Of a DNA stretch of 64,000 nt, positions 51,062-60,296 are shown in pieces. The stretch is from assembly GCF_029870285.1 (NCBI RefSeq), contig NZ_JACSYA010000031.1, positions 5,820 to 69,819 on the forward strand, written 5' to 3'. The notes beneath the pieces are model-generated. The model did no database searches and was not told where the DNA came from. It saw only the letters and a list, made by a program, of their open reading frames with translations. Origin of the DNA: Delftia sp. PS-11 (GTDB lineage: Bacteria > Pseudomonadota > Gammaproteobacteria > Burkholderiales > Burkholderiaceae_C). Position 1 is the stretch's first letter. Every line of letters begins with the position of its first letter. The position numbers were made by a program, and so were the translations under genes.

Positions 51062-52801
51062 ATGAAAAACCTAAGCATCAGTTTGCGCCTTGGTGGCGGA
51101 TTTGCCGTTCTCCTGGTGGTCATGCTGCTGATCAGCCTGAGCAGCATCTTCAGCATGGGCCGCATGGCCCAGTCCACAACCCTGATCACCGAGCAGGCGC
51201 TGGTCAAGGAGCGCATGATCAGCGACTGGGCTCGCAACATCCATGCGGGCTCGCGCCGCACGACGGCGATTGCCAAGAGCAGCGACCCCTCGCTGGCCAC
51301 GTTTTTTGCCCAGGATGCTGCGGAGTCTTCCCGCCAGTCCAGTCAACTGCAGGACCGTATCGAGCCTTTGCTAACCTCCAGTGAGGAGAAAGAGCTCTGG
51401 GTAGAGATCAAGAAAGCGCGCGCTGGTTACCTGGCAGGCCGCGATGCCGTGACCAAGGCGAAGGCCGAAGGCCGGACCGAGGACGCCACCCGGGTGTTCA
51501 CCCAGGACTACCAGCCTGTGACACAACGCTATCTGGAGCTGGTGCAGAAGCTGCTGGAGATGCAGCGCGCCACGATTGACCGCTCCGCCGCAGAGGTGCT
51601 TTCCGAGATGAGTTCGAGCCGCGTGCGCATCATCAGCGTGCTGGCTGTGTTCTTTGTTTTGGGCGCGCTGGTGGCCTGGTGGCTGACACGCAGCATCACG
51701 CAGCCCCTGGCGCAAGCCCTGGGTGTGGCGCGTACCGTGGCCAGCAATGACCTGACCAGCCGCATCACTGCGGATTCGCGCGACGAAACCGGCCAACTGC
51801 TGCAGGCATTGGGCCAGATGAATGACAACCTCGTAGAAGTGGTCAGCCGTGTGCGTGCGGGCACCGACAGCATCGCCACGGCATCCAGCCAGATCGATGC
51901 GGGCAACCAGGATCTGTCTTCGCGCACCGAGCAGCAGGCCAGCTCGCTGGCGCAGACCGCTGCCGCCATGGAGGAGCTGACCAGCACGGTCAAGCAAAAT
52001 GCCGACAATGCGCGCCAGGCCAACCGCCTGGCCCTGTCGGCCTCGGAAGCTGCGACCCAGGGCGGCAAGGTGGTGGCCGGCGTAGTGGGCACCATGGGTG
52101 CCATCAGCGACTCCAGCCGCAAGATTGCCGACATCATCAGCGTGATCGACGGCATTGCCTTCCAGACCAACATTCTGGCGCTGAATGCCGCCGTGGAAGC
52201 GGCCCGCGCAGGCGAGCAGGGCCGAGGCTTTGCCGTGGTGGCCGGCGAGGTGCGCGCGCTGGCGCAGCGCTCTGCCAGCGCAGCCAAGGACATCAAGGAC
52301 CTGATCTCGGATTCGGTCACCAAAGTCGAAGAGGGCACGCGCCAGGTGGCCGAGGCGGGCCAGACCATGGATGGCATTGTCCAGGGGGTGCGTCAGGTCA
52401 GCGACCTCGTGGCCGAAATCACTGCCGCCAGCCAGGAGCAGAGCACAGGTATTGACCAGGTGCACCAGGCGATTTCGCAGATGGACTCGGTGACACAGCA
52501 AAATGCAGCCTTGGTTGAGCAGGCCTCGGCTGCTACCGGCTCCCTGAAGGCGCAAGTGGATCAGTTGGCCGCTGCCGTGAGTGTGTTTCGGATTGCGGGG
52601 GCTATTGCCCCGTCCAAACCTGTACCGGCACGTGTAACCGCTGCACCCAAGGCGGCTGCCGCAGCACCGGCTGCCAAGCGCGTTGGTGCTCAACCCTCTG
52701 GCGCCACTTCACGGCCTCAGCCTTCAGGTGCAAAGCCAACAGCCAAAGCGCCTGCACTGCCAGCGGCTGCCGGCGATGATGGCGACTGGACCTCTTTCTA
52801 G
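51062..52801 (+). CDS. Methyl-accepting chemotaxis protein with CheR-docking tail
   Basis: 579 residues. First helix GGFAVLLVVMLLISLSSIF, 4HB-type periplasmic domain with ERMISDWARNIHAGSRRTTA, second helix VRIISVLAVFFVLGALVAWW, HAMP (QALGVARTVASNDLTSRI) and signalling domain with [21 protein letters not shown] long Ala/Pro/Lys linker ends DDGDWTSF, a docking pentapeptide of the x-W-x-x-F type. It resembles Tsr/Tar-like receptors common in Comamonas. It follows the FliD-like gene on the same strand and may share its transcript. Confidence 0.96.
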   Translation: MKNLSISLRLGGGFAVLLVVMLLISLSSIFSMGRMAQSTTLITEQALVKERMISDWARNIHAGSRRTTAIAKSSDPSLATFFAQDAAESSRQSSQLQDRIEPLLTSSEEKELWVEIKKARAGYLAGRDAVTKAKAEGRTEDATRVFTQDYQPVTQRYLELVQKLLEMQRATIDRSAAEVLSEMSSSRVRIISVLAVFFVLGALVAWWLTRSITQPLAQALGVARTVASNDLTSRITADSRDETGQLLQALGQMNDNLVEVVSRVRAGTDSIATASSQIDAGNQDLSSRTEQQASSLAQTAAAMEELTSTVKQNADNARQANRLALSASEAATQGGKVVAGVVGTMGAISDSSRKIADIISVIDGIAFQTNILALNAAVEAARAGEQGRGFAVVAGEVRALAQRSASAAKDIKDLISDSVTKVEEGTRQVAEAGQTMDGIVQGVRQVSDLVAEITAASQEQSTGIDQVHQAISQMDSVTQQNAALVEQASAATGSLKAQVDQLAAAVSVFRIAGAIAPSKPVPARVTAAPKAAAAAPAAKRVGAQPSGATSRPQPSGAKPTAKAPALPAAAGDDGDWTSF

Positions 52802-52883
52802 GTTTTTTGCTGCGCCGCCCATTGGCGCAGCTGATTGAAGCCCTGCAGTGCGGGTGCCTTGCGCGGCACGGAACTGCAGGGCT

Positions 52884-53525
52884 TCAGTCTTTGCGGGTGG
52901 CCAAACCATCGAAGGTGGTACCCGATACCCAGTCGATGATCTGTGCATTCGTGTATTGGCCTGATGCCTTGAGCAAGGCCACCACAGGATCACAGGCGCG
53001 TGCAAACAGTGTGTAGAGCACCAGTTCGGGCGGCAGCGCGACAGGCATCTGCCCGCTGGTCTGGGCCTCGGTGATCCAGATGCTCAGCCGGTTGCTCAGG
53101 GAGATCAGGCGGTCCATGTAGGCGTCGTTGGACTGCAGTGCCTCACTCAGGTGCGAGTTTTGCGCAGGCAGCGACGGCATCTCCCCCTCCAGCTGGGTCT
53201 GCATGGCCCAGCGTGTCACCGCCTTGAGCTGGTCCAGCGCTGGCACGGGCGTGCCAGCCTCTGCCGCCTGTGCCGCGCTGGCGCGCAACTCATCCACGAA
53301 CGCCAGCGCCCGGTCCAGCACGCCGACCATGGCGGCGCCTGCCAGCTCTTCCTTGGAAGTGAACAGCTTGTAGAGGCTGGCTTTTGCCATGCCTGCCTCG
53401 GCGGCGACTTCGTCCACCGTCATGGCGTCATACCCCTTGGTGGCCAGCAGCCGGTTGACGGCAGTCACGATGGCCTGCTCGCGCACGCGCTGGATTTGCT
53501 CCTTGATCGATGAACGGGTTTTCAT
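52884..53525 (-). CDS. TetR family regulator divergent from the fatty-acid modification operon
   Basis: 213 residues. HTH: REQAIVTAVNRLLATKGYDAMTVDEVAAEAGMAKASLYKLFTSKEE. The C-terminal domain contains a TetR_C-like ARACDPVVALLKASGQYTNA. It lies head-to-head with the operon starting at 53666, with a palindrome in between, so it probably represses that operon. A lipid or acyl-derived ligand is plausible but unproven. Confidence 0.9.
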   Translation of the reverse strand: MKTRSSIKEQIQRVREQAIVTAVNRLLATKGYDAMTVDEVAAEAGMAKASLYKLFTSKEELAGAAMVGVLDRALAFVDELRASAAQAAEAGTPVPALDQLKAVTRWAMQTQLEGEMPSLPAQNSHLSEALQSNDAYMDRLISLSNRLSIWITEAQTSGQMPVALPPELVLYTLFARACDPVVALLKASGQYTNAQIIDWVSGTTFDGLATRKD

Positions 53526-53597
53526 GTCCGTATTTTAGGCTCAAGGGTGTACTTTGGATACCGTGTAGTGCAATATTTGCCCGTTTGGTTTATAGTT

Positions 53598-53613
53598 TGA
53601 ACTCATCAGTTCA
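53598..53613. promoter_or_regulatory. Palindrome in the divergent TetR/operon promoter region
   Basis: TGAACT-CATC-AGTTCA, perfect 6-bp arms, 53 bases before the first operon gene and 73 before the TetR ATG. The shape is usual for TetR operators. Confidence 0.55.
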
Positions 53614-53665
53614 CGATTTGCTCTTGAAGGTTCAAGTCGCTGTATCCAACAGACAAGGGGCTCGC

Positions 53666-55012
53666 ATGCATCGCATCGCTGTCATTGGTTCGGGAATCGC
53701 AGGTCTGGCGGCCGCCTCGCAGCTGGCCAGGCAGCAGGGCACGCACAGCGTTTGCCTGTTTGAAGCGGGAGACCACTTTGGCGGCCATGCCAATACGGTG
53801 GACCTGTGCATCGATGGTGTCAGCCAGGGCGTGGATACGGGTTTTCTGGTCTTCAATCACCGTACCTATCCGTTGCTGACGCGCCTGTTCGAGGAACTGC
53901 AGGTGGATACGGTCGCCAGCGATATGTCGTTCTCCGTGCAGGTGCCGCGCGCCGATGGCCGGCCTGGCCTGGAGTGGAGCGGCAGTTCGCTGGGCGGCGT
54001 GTTTGCACAGCGTGCCAATCTGCTGCGCCCCCGGTTTCTGGGCATGCTGGCCGAAATCCTGCGTTTCAACCGGCTGGCCACTGCGATTGCACAGAACCAG
54101 TCCGATGCGCAGTTGCGCAGCTCTATCGCCGACTTTCTGGATGCCCATGGCTTTGGCCAGGCTTTCCGCGAGGACTACCTGCTGCCCATGGTCGGCTGCA
54201 TCTGGTCGTGCCCGACGGACCAGATGCTGCGTTTTCCCGTGGCCACGCTGATCCGCTTTTGCCACAACCATGGCCTGATTCAGGTCACGGACCGGCCCCA
54301 GTGGTACACGGTGCGCAGCGGCTCGCGCCAGTATGTGCGCCGCATGGTGTCCAGGCTGCTGCAGGACGGACGCCATGCGGCGCGCCTGAATACGCCTGTG
54401 CAGGGGGTGCGCCGCATGGCACAGGGCGTGCTGGTGCAAACCGCCCATGGCACTGAGCAATTCGATGCGGTCGTGCTGGCGTGCCACAGCGACCAGGCGC
54501 TGCGCCTGCTGGGCAATGACGCCACGGCGCAGGAGCGCGATGTGCTGGGCGCCATCCGCTATCAGCCCAATCTGGCGGTGCTGCATACCGACACATCCGT
54601 GCTGCCCCGGCGCACTGCCGCATGGGCGGCTTGGAATTACGAGCGTGCGCTCGGACAAAACCAGGAATCCGCAGGCGTTTGCCTGCACTATCTGCTCAAC
54701 CGTCTGCAGCCCCTGCCATGGCAGCAGCCGGTGGTGGTGTCCCTGAATCCGGCACGCCAGATTGCCGAGGACCGCATTCATGCCCGCATAGAGTACAGCC
54801 ACCCCGTCTTTGATCTGGCGGCCATCGATGCCCAGGGCAGGGTAGGGCAGCTGCAAGGCCAGCGGCAGACCTGGTTTTGCGGAGCATGGTGTGGCTACGG
54901 CTTCCATGAGGATGGACTGCGGTCCGGCCTGCAGGCAGGACAGTCGCTGCTGCAGGCGCTCGAATACCTTCCTGCCGCAGCGCATGCCACTGCCATCGGG
55001 GGCGTGGCATGA
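53666..55012 (+). CDS. FAD-dependent amine oxidase-like protein (fatty-acid modification cluster)
   Basis: 448 residues from the ATG at 53666, which has AAGGGG upstream; the longer in-frame reading crosses the operator. MHRIAVIGSGIAGLAAASQL is the Rossmann FAD motif (GxGxxG). FEAGDHFGGHANTVDLCIDG follows, with GFLVFNHRTYPLLTRLFEEL. The C-terminus has WCGYGFHEDGLRSGLQAGQ. Proteins of this kind are regularly encoded with DUF1365 and a CFA-synthase homologue. In Rhodobacter sphaeroides related operon members take part in making furan-containing fatty acids (UfaD/UfaM/UfaO work, as I recall). A role as fatty-acyl desaturase or oxidase is thus inferred. It overlaps the next gene by ATGA. Confidence 0.88.
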   Translation: MHRIAVIGSGIAGLAAASQLARQQGTHSVCLFEAGDHFGGHANTVDLCIDGVSQGVDTGFLVFNHRTYPLLTRLFEELQVDTVASDMSFSVQVPRADGRPGLEWSGSSLGGVFAQRANLLRPRFLGMLAEILRFNRLATAIAQNQSDAQLRSSIADFLDAHGFGQAFREDYLLPMVGCIWSCPTDQMLRFPVATLIRFCHNHGLIQVTDRPQWYTVRSGSRQYVRRMVSRLLQDGRHAARLNTPVQGVRRMAQGVLVQTAHGTEQFDAVVLACHSDQALRLLGNDATAQERDVLGAIRYQPNLAVLHTDTSVLPRRTAAWAAWNYERALGQNQESAGVCLHYLLNRLQPLPWQQPVVVSLNPARQIAEDRIHARIEYSHPVFDLAAIDAQGRVGQLQGQRQTWFCGAWCGYGFHEDGLRSGLQAGQSLLQALEYLPAAAHATAIGGVA

Positions 55013-55779
55013 GTTGCACGCAGCCGGAGCCAGCCGCGCCGCTGATCGGGTTCGGCCATGTCTGGCACCGCCGCCTGCGGCCTGCCGAGCATGCCTTCCG
55101 CTACCGTGGCTATTTCCTGATGTTGCCCATGCGCAGCCTGTGCCGGCAACCGTCGGCAGCGCTGCGGCGCAACCGGTTCGGCTGGCTGAGTTTCCATGAC
55201 CGTGACCATGGCGACGGCGGCGCTGATGCGCTGTCCTGGTTCGAGCAACTGCTGCACAGCGAGGGCATTGCCGATGCTGACGGCGAAATCTGGCTGCACA
55301 CTTTTCCGCGCGTGCTGGGCTACGTCTTCAAGCCCGTGAGCTTCTGGTACGCCCACCGGGCCGATGGTTCGCTGGCTGCCGTGGTGGCAGAGGTCAACAA
55401 CACCTTTGGCGAGCGCCACGCCTATCTGCTGGCAGGCCCGGATCTGGGCTGGGGCACGACACAGGTGGCAGACAAGTGTTTCCATGTCTCGCCCTTTTGC
55501 ACAGTGCAGGGCGAGTACCGTTTTCGTTTTGAACGCACGGCTGACCGTACTCTGGTGCGCGTTGACCTGCACGATGACGCCGGTCCGCTGCTGCAGACCA
55601 GCGTAGGCGGCGCGCTTGAACCCCTGGATGCAGCCAGCGTGCGCCGCGCGTTCTTCGGAACCCCGCTGATGACGCTGGCCGTCATCGTCCGAATCCACTG
55701 GCAGGCGCTGCGGCTCTGGGCCAAGCGCGTGCCTTTCCATGGCAAACCACCCGAGCCCAAGCGCTTCGTCACACGATGA
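55009..55779 (+). CDS. DUF1365 family protein
   Basis: 256 residues. FGHVWHRRLRPAEHAFRYRGYFLMLPM is the DUF1365 start. LHTFPRVLGYVFKPVSFWYAHRADG and KCFHVSPFCTVQGEYRFRF are its central conserved blocks. The function is unknown; it is almost always found between an amine-oxidase-like gene and a CFA-synthase-like gene, as here, with stop-start overlaps on both sides. A role in handling the acyl substrate is a guess from this constant linkage. Confidence 0.9.
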   Translation: MSCTQPEPAAPLIGFGHVWHRRLRPAEHAFRYRGYFLMLPMRSLCRQPSAALRRNRFGWLSFHDRDHGDGGADALSWFEQLLHSEGIADADGEIWLHTFPRVLGYVFKPVSFWYAHRADGSLAAVVAEVNNTFGERHAYLLAGPDLGWGTTQVADKCFHVSPFCTVQGEYRFRFERTADRTLVRVDLHDDAGPLLQTSVGGALEPLDAASVRRAFFGTPLMTLAVIVRIHWQALRLWAKRVPFHGKPPEPKRFVTR

Positions 55780-57050
55780 ATACCACCACCGTGCCCCTGC
55801 CAGGCCCTCGCGCTGCCGCGAAACATACCATCCCTGCCAGCGCATGCCGCGTACTCAAGCTGCTGGAGCAGTTGCCGCGCGGGCAGCTGGATCTGCAACT
55901 GCCCGATGGCCAGGTGCGGCGCCTGCCTGCTGAGCAGGCCGCTGCAGCCGATGCAGATGCGTCCTGCATGCTGCACACTTGGAATGCGCTGGAGCGCTGC
56001 CTGAAGTCCGGTGACATCGGATGGGCCGAAGGGTACATGGCTGGCGAATGGGACAGCCCCGATCTGGCCGCATTGCTGCGCCTTGGCATTGACAACCGCA
56101 ACCATGTGCAGCGCCTGGTGTATGGCAGCTGGTGGGGACAACTGGGCTACCGGCTGCGCCACTGGCTGCAGCGCAATACGCGTGCAGGAAGCGCGCGCAA
56201 CATCCATGCCCACTATGACCTGGGCAATGATTTCTACCGCCTGTGGCTGGACCCGGGCATGAGCTACAGCGCAGCATGGTTTGAAGGCCGGCAGGGTGAT
56301 GCCCTGCGGCAGGCCGATCTGCAGGCTGCCCAGGGCGCCAAGCTGCGTCGCACCTTGGCTGAGACACGGCTGCAGCCAGGCCAGCGCCTGCTGGAGATCG
56401 GCTGCGGATGGGGGGGACTTGCCGAGATGGCGGCCCGCGACTTCGGAGCCCGCGTCACAGGCGTCACTCTTTCACGCGAGCAGCTGCTCTGGGGCCAGCA
56501 GCGCATGCAGGATGCGGGGCTGTCTGCGCAGGTGGATCTGCTGTACCAGGATTACCGCGACCTGCCTGCATTGCACGCGGCACAACCCTTCGATGCGATT
56601 GTCTCCATCGAGATGTTCGAGGCTGTGGGGCAGGCTTACTGGCGTGGTTACTTCAAGACCCTGCACGACTGCCTCAAGCCCGGTGGCCGTGCCTGCATAC
56701 AGACCATCACGCTGCACGAAGATCTGTTTGCGCGCTACCAGCACTCCACGGATTTCATCCAGCAGTACATCTTTCCCGGCGGCATGCTGCCCAGCATCAG
56801 CGCCTTTGAGGAGCAGGCGCGCAGTGCCGGGCTGGTGGTTGAAAAGCGTATGGCTTTCGGTGGCGATTATGCGGAAACACTGAGGCGCTGGCGCCATGCC
56901 TTCGAAGACACCCTCGATACCGTGCGCGCCCAGGGGTTTGACGAGCGCTTCATCCGCATCTGGCGCTTTTACCTGGCCTACTGCGAGGCTGCCTTTGACA
57001 CCGGCAACACCGATGTCGTCCAGTTCACCCTTTGCAAGCCCTTGCCATGA
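55776..57050 (+). CDS. Cyclopropane-fatty-acyl-phospholipid synthase family methyltransferase
   Basis: 424 residues. HYDLGNDFYRLWLDPGMSYS is the CFA-synthase signature. LLEIGCGWGGLAEMAARDFG is SAM motif I, with GVTLSREQLLWGQQRMQDAG after it, and FDAIVSIEMFEAVGQAYW the catalytic region. FIQQYIFPGGMLPSISAFEEQA is also typical. Using SAM it adds a methylene or methyl group across the double bond of membrane acyl chains. In this operon, with an oxidase-like partner, the product could be methyl-branched or furan fatty acids instead of cyclopropanes. Overlaps by ATGA at both ends. Confidence 0.93.
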   Translation: MNTTTVPLPGPRAAAKHTIPASACRVLKLLEQLPRGQLDLQLPDGQVRRLPAEQAAAADADASCMLHTWNALERCLKSGDIGWAEGYMAGEWDSPDLAALLRLGIDNRNHVQRLVYGSWWGQLGYRLRHWLQRNTRAGSARNIHAHYDLGNDFYRLWLDPGMSYSAAWFEGRQGDALRQADLQAAQGAKLRRTLAETRLQPGQRLLEIGCGWGGLAEMAARDFGARVTGVTLSREQLLWGQQRMQDAGLSAQVDLLYQDYRDLPALHAAQPFDAIVSIEMFEAVGQAYWRGYFKTLHDCLKPGGRACIQTITLHEDLFARYQHSTDFIQQYIFPGGMLPSISAFEEQARSAGLVVEKRMAFGGDYAETLRRWRHAFEDTLDTVRAQGFDERFIRIWRFYLAYCEAAFDTGNTDVVQFTLCKPLP

Positions 57051-57628
57051 ACCGCATTCCACGCCGTCAAGCACTGGCATGGGGTGCCAGCACACTCTTG
57101 CCTGCACTGATCACCATGTCCGAAACTCTGCACGCTACCACACCGCCCGCTGCCACTTTGCCTGCCGAGCTGCGCGACAGCCTGCCCGATGCCCGCCTGG
57201 CTGGCACGGGCGTACTGCGCTTTTTCGGCCTGCGTGTCTACGAGGCGCGGCTGTGGGCGCCTGCCGGTTTTGCAGGCAGCGACTATGCGCGCCAGCCCTT
57301 TGCGCTGGAGCTGGTCTACGACCGCAAGCTGGAAGGGGAGGCGATTGCCGAGCGCTCGATTGCGGAAATGCGCCGTGTCGGCGATTTCACCGAAGCGCAG
57401 GCCCGGCAGTGGCTGGCCCTGATGAAGCAGGCATTCCCTGACGTGGCTGCCCAGGACCGGCTGCTGGGCCTGAGCGATGGACAGGGAATGGTGCGCTTCT
57501 TCCATAACGGGCGGCAGACCGCACAGATACGCGATGCGCAATACGCGCAACTGTTCTTCGGCATCTGGCTGGCGCCGCAGACCTCGGCCCCCGCGCTGCG
57601 CAATGCGCTGCTCGGTATTGCTGGCTGA
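57047..57628 (+). CDS. Chalcone isomerase-like domain protein, exported
   Basis: 193 residues from the ATG at 57047 (ATGA overlap with the methyltransferase). The N-terminus has an RR pair and a hydrophobic stretch (RIPRRQALAWGASTLLPALI), consistent with a signal or Tat-like leader. LAGTGVLRFFGLRVYEARLW and ALELVYDRKLEGEAIAERSI are the chalcone_isomerase-like family blocks. Bacterial members are periplasmic and uncharacterised, though some bind fatty acids in plants. Binding of the modified acyl product is a reasonable guess. Confidence 0.87.
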   Translation: MNRIPRRQALAWGASTLLPALITMSETLHATTPPAATLPAELRDSLPDARLAGTGVLRFFGLRVYEARLWAPAGFAGSDYARQPFALELVYDRKLEGEAIAERSIAEMRRVGDFTEAQARQWLALMKQAFPDVAAQDRLLGLSDGQGMVRFFHNGRQTAQIRDAQYAQLFFGIWLAPQTSAPALRNALLGIAG

Positions 57629-57649
57629 ACAAGGCAGGCAGGATACAGC

Positions 57650-58939
57650 ATGGCCACGGTGACCGACACTGGCGCTGCTGCGCTGCCCTGGCGCACAGGG
57701 CTGGCCTATGGCGGGCTGGCGCTGCCGCTGGCGTTCGTGTCGCTGCCGCTGTACGTGAGTCTGCCGCACCATTACGCCACAGTCGCGGGCGCACCTCTGG
57801 CGGGACTGGGGGCCGTGCTGCTGGCCACGCGTGCGCTGGATGCCGTGCTCGACCCTGCTTTCGGGCGCATGGCTGACCGGCTGCTGGCGCAGGGCACATG
57901 GCCTGCATGGAAAATGGCTTCGCTGTGCTGTGTGCTGATGGCACTGGGCTTTGCTGCGCTGTGGCATCCGCCCCAGGGCGGCGGTGCCGCCATGCTGGGC
58001 TGGCTGGCTGGCAGCCTGCTGGCCTGCACTCTGGCATACAGCGCCGTCAGCATATTGCACCAGGCATGGGGCACGCGCTGGGGCGGCGTTGCGGGCTGGC
58101 GCGCACGCGTTGCCGCATGGCGCGAAGGCGCCGCGCTGGCAGGGGTGGTGCTGGCCAGTGTTCTGCCTGTCTGGCTGGGCTTTGACGGCACCAGCGTCTT
58201 GCTGGCGCTGGCACTGGCTGCCGCACTGGCAGGCTTGCGGCGCATCGGGGACTGGCATCCCACCACGCCTGCAACAGCACCTGCTGCGGTACCCACGTCA
58301 GATGCATCGCCTTGGGCAGACGCAGGCTTCAGGCGCCTGCTGGCCGTTTTCATGCTCAATGGCGTAGCGGGCGCCATCGCTGCAACCCTGCTGCCTTTCT
58401 TTGTAGCAGACCGGCTGCACGCCCCAGCACTGCAGCCCTTGCTGCTGCTGTGCTACTTCGGCGCTGCAGCGGTCGGCTTGCCGCTTTGGATGCGTGCCGT
58501 TGCGCGCTGGGGGCTGGCGCCCAGCTGGCGCATGGGCATGCTCGCCAGTGTGTTGGCCTTCAGCATCACCCCCTGGCTGGGGCAGGGCGATGGCCTGGCC
58601 TTTGCGGCAGTCTGCCTGGCATGCGGCCTGGCCCTGGGTGCTGATCTGGCTCTGCCCGGTGCCTTGCTCACTGGCGTGATCCATGAATCAGGCGCAGGCG
58701 GCGGCGAAGGCCGCTACCTGGGCTGGTGGGCCTGCGCAACCAAACTCAATCTGGCGCTGGCTGCGGGCCTGGCACTGCCGTTGCTGGCCCTGGCAGGCTA
58801 CCGCAGCGGCAGCACCGACCCTGCGGGGCTGCAGGCCCTGGCATGGGCCTATGGCGGTCTGCCATGCCTGCTCAAGCTTTCAGCCCTGGCACTGCTGCGG
58901 CGTGCCGAACGCCATCACCCCTCCTGGAGGCTCGTATGA
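57650..58939 (+). CDS. MFS transporter, GPH/MelB-like
   Basis: 429 residues with twelve hydrophobic segments. LAYGGLALPLAFVSLPLYVSLPHHYA, TRALDAVLDPAFGRMADRLL (the D-x-x-x-D of the GPH family) and ADLALPGALLTGVIHESGAG are characteristic. GPH members move sugars or other small molecules with a cation; homologues in these fatty-acid clusters have unknown substrates. Start ATG has CAGGA upstream. It overlaps the lipoprotein gene by ATGA. Confidence 0.88.
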   Translation: MATVTDTGAAALPWRTGLAYGGLALPLAFVSLPLYVSLPHHYATVAGAPLAGLGAVLLATRALDAVLDPAFGRMADRLLAQGTWPAWKMASLCCVLMALGFAALWHPPQGGGAAMLGWLAGSLLACTLAYSAVSILHQAWGTRWGGVAGWRARVAAWREGAALAGVVLASVLPVWLGFDGTSVLLALALAAALAGLRRIGDWHPTTPATAPAAVPTSDASPWADAGFRRLLAVFMLNGVAGAIAATLLPFFVADRLHAPALQPLLLLCYFGAAAVGLPLWMRAVARWGLAPSWRMGMLASVLAFSITPWLGQGDGLAFAAVCLACGLALGADLALPGALLTGVIHESGAGGGEGRYLGWWACATKLNLALAAGLALPLLALAGYRSGSTDPAGLQALAWAYGGLPCLLKLSALALLRRAERHHPSWRLV

Positions 58940-59496
58940 ACCGAACACTGTTTCCTGCCCTTGCTTCACTGTCGCGGCGTGTCTGCCTGGCCGCTGGCCT
59001 GGCCCTGGCGCTTGCGGGCTGCGCGGGCCCCCAGGTGCAGGACTATGCCAACGAACAGCCTCGGCTGGACCTGCGCGAATACCTCAATGGACCGCTGACA
59101 GCCCATGGCATGTTCACCGACCGCTCAGGCAAAGTGGTCAAGCGCTTTACCGTGCGCATGACCGGACGTTGGCAAGGCGATGAAGGCATCTTGGACGAGC
59201 ATTTCGTCTACAGCGACGGCAGCACGCAGCAGCGCATCTGGCACCTGCGCCATCTGGGCAACGGGCGCTACAGCGGTCATGCCGATGACGTCGTGGGCGA
59301 GGCCAGCGGAGAAAGCGCAGGCAATGCGTTTCACTGGACCTATGTGCTGGCGCTGCCCGTCGATGGCCGCGTCTGGAACGTGTCGATGGACGACTGGATG
59401 TACCTGATGGACGGGCGCACCCTGCTCAACCGCACAGCCATGCGCAAGTTCGGGGTACACCTGGGCGATGTGACACTGGCCTTCACCAAGGAGTGA
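58936..59496 (+). CDS. DUF3833 family lipoprotein
   Basis: 186 residues from the ATG at 58936, which has TGGAGG upstream. Signal with lipobox LAGC (LALALAGCAGP). LDLREYLNGPLTAHGMFTDR and FTVRMTGRWQGDEGILDEHFVYSDG are the DUF3833 core, ending with LLNRTAMRKFGVHLGDVTLAF. It is a lipid-anchored periplasmic protein of unknown function, and typically lies with SDR and CFA-type genes. It may carry or shield the modified lipid. Confidence 0.88.
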   Translation: MNRTLFPALASLSRRVCLAAGLALALAGCAGPQVQDYANEQPRLDLREYLNGPLTAHGMFTDRSGKVVKRFTVRMTGRWQGDEGILDEHFVYSDGSTQQRIWHLRHLGNGRYSGHADDVVGEASGESAGNAFHWTYVLALPVDGRVWNVSMDDWMYLMDGRTLLNRTAMRKFGVHLGDVTLAFTKE

Positions 59497-59501
59497 GCGC
59501 C

Positions 59502-60293
59502 ATGGCCCTGTTTCACCGTGCCCTGAATCCCCCGCTGGCCGACTGGTCGGGCCGCCGCGCCTGGATCGTGGGCGCGTCTTCCGGCATAGGCCGTGCCACA
59601 GCCTCCGCACTGCATGGCCTGGGCGCCCAGGTCATCGTTTCCGCGCGGGACGGCGCCGCACTGCGCGACTTCGTGCACGGGCATCCCGGCAGCCTGGCGT
59701 TGCCTCTGGATGTCACCAATGCACAGGCCGTCAGGGACGCTGCCGTGGCGGCGCGGCGCATCGCCGCAGGCCCCCTGGATCTTGTGCTGTACTGCGCCGG
59801 GCATTACCGCCCTTTGCGCGCCACGGATTTTGAACTGGCCGAAGCGCAGCGGCATCTTGACGTGAACTATGGCGGCGTGCTGCATCTGCTCGATGCCGTG
59901 CTGCCCATGCTGCTGGCCGCAGGGCATGGCCATCTGTCCCTGGTGGGCAGCGTGGCGGGCTACCGTGGCCTGCCCATGTCGCTGGCCTACGGGCCGACCA
60001 AAGCGGCGCTCCACAACCTGGCAGAAAACCTGTACCTGGACCTGCATGCCCACGGGCTGGGGGTGTCCATCATCAACCCGGGGTTCGTGCAGACACCGCT
60101 GACGGCGCAAAACAGCTTCAAAATGCCTGCGCTGATCACTGCCGACGAGGCTGCCCGGCACATGCTGCGCGGCTGGGCGAAGGGCCGTTTCGAGATGAAT
60201 TTTCCACGCCGCTTTACACGCTGGCTGCGCCTGCTGCGCTGCCTGCCCGATGCCTGGTACTTCTCGGCAGTACGCCGGGCCACAGGAGCCTGA
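59502..60293 (+). CDS. Short-chain dehydrogenase/reductase (SDR)
   Basis: 263 residues from the ATG at 59502; a GTG at 59493 is also in frame, but AAGGAG at 59488-59493 fits the ATG. WIVGASSGIGRATASALHGL is the NAD(P)-binding TGxxxGIG motif (Gly-Ala-Ser form), VLYCAGHY the NAG-like motif, LVGSVAG the Ser, and YGPTKAALHNLAENLYLDL the Tyr-x-x-x-Lys. The C-terminus has a membrane-associating basic/hydrophobic region (RRFTRWLRLLRCLPDAWYF). It reduces or oxidises a carbonyl or hydroxyl, possibly on the acyl chain. Confidence 0.92.
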   Translation: MALFHRALNPPLADWSGRRAWIVGASSGIGRATASALHGLGAQVIVSARDGAALRDFVHGHPGSLALPLDVTNAQAVRDAAVAARRIAAGPLDLVLYCAGHYRPLRATDFELAEAQRHLDVNYGGVLHLLDAVLPMLLAAGHGHLSLVGSVAGYRGLPMSLAYGPTKAALHNLAENLYLDLHAHGLGVSIINPGFVQTPLTAQNSFKMPALITADEAARHMLRGWAKGRFEMNFPRRFTRWLRLLRCLPDAWYFSAVRRATGA

Positions 60294-60296
60294 GCC

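Noticed and set aside
53510..53665. N-terminal extension of the amine-oxidase-like protein
   Set aside because: It crosses the TetR operator and overlaps the divergent TetR start; the ATG at 53666 has its own ribosome binding site and begins the FAD motif directly.
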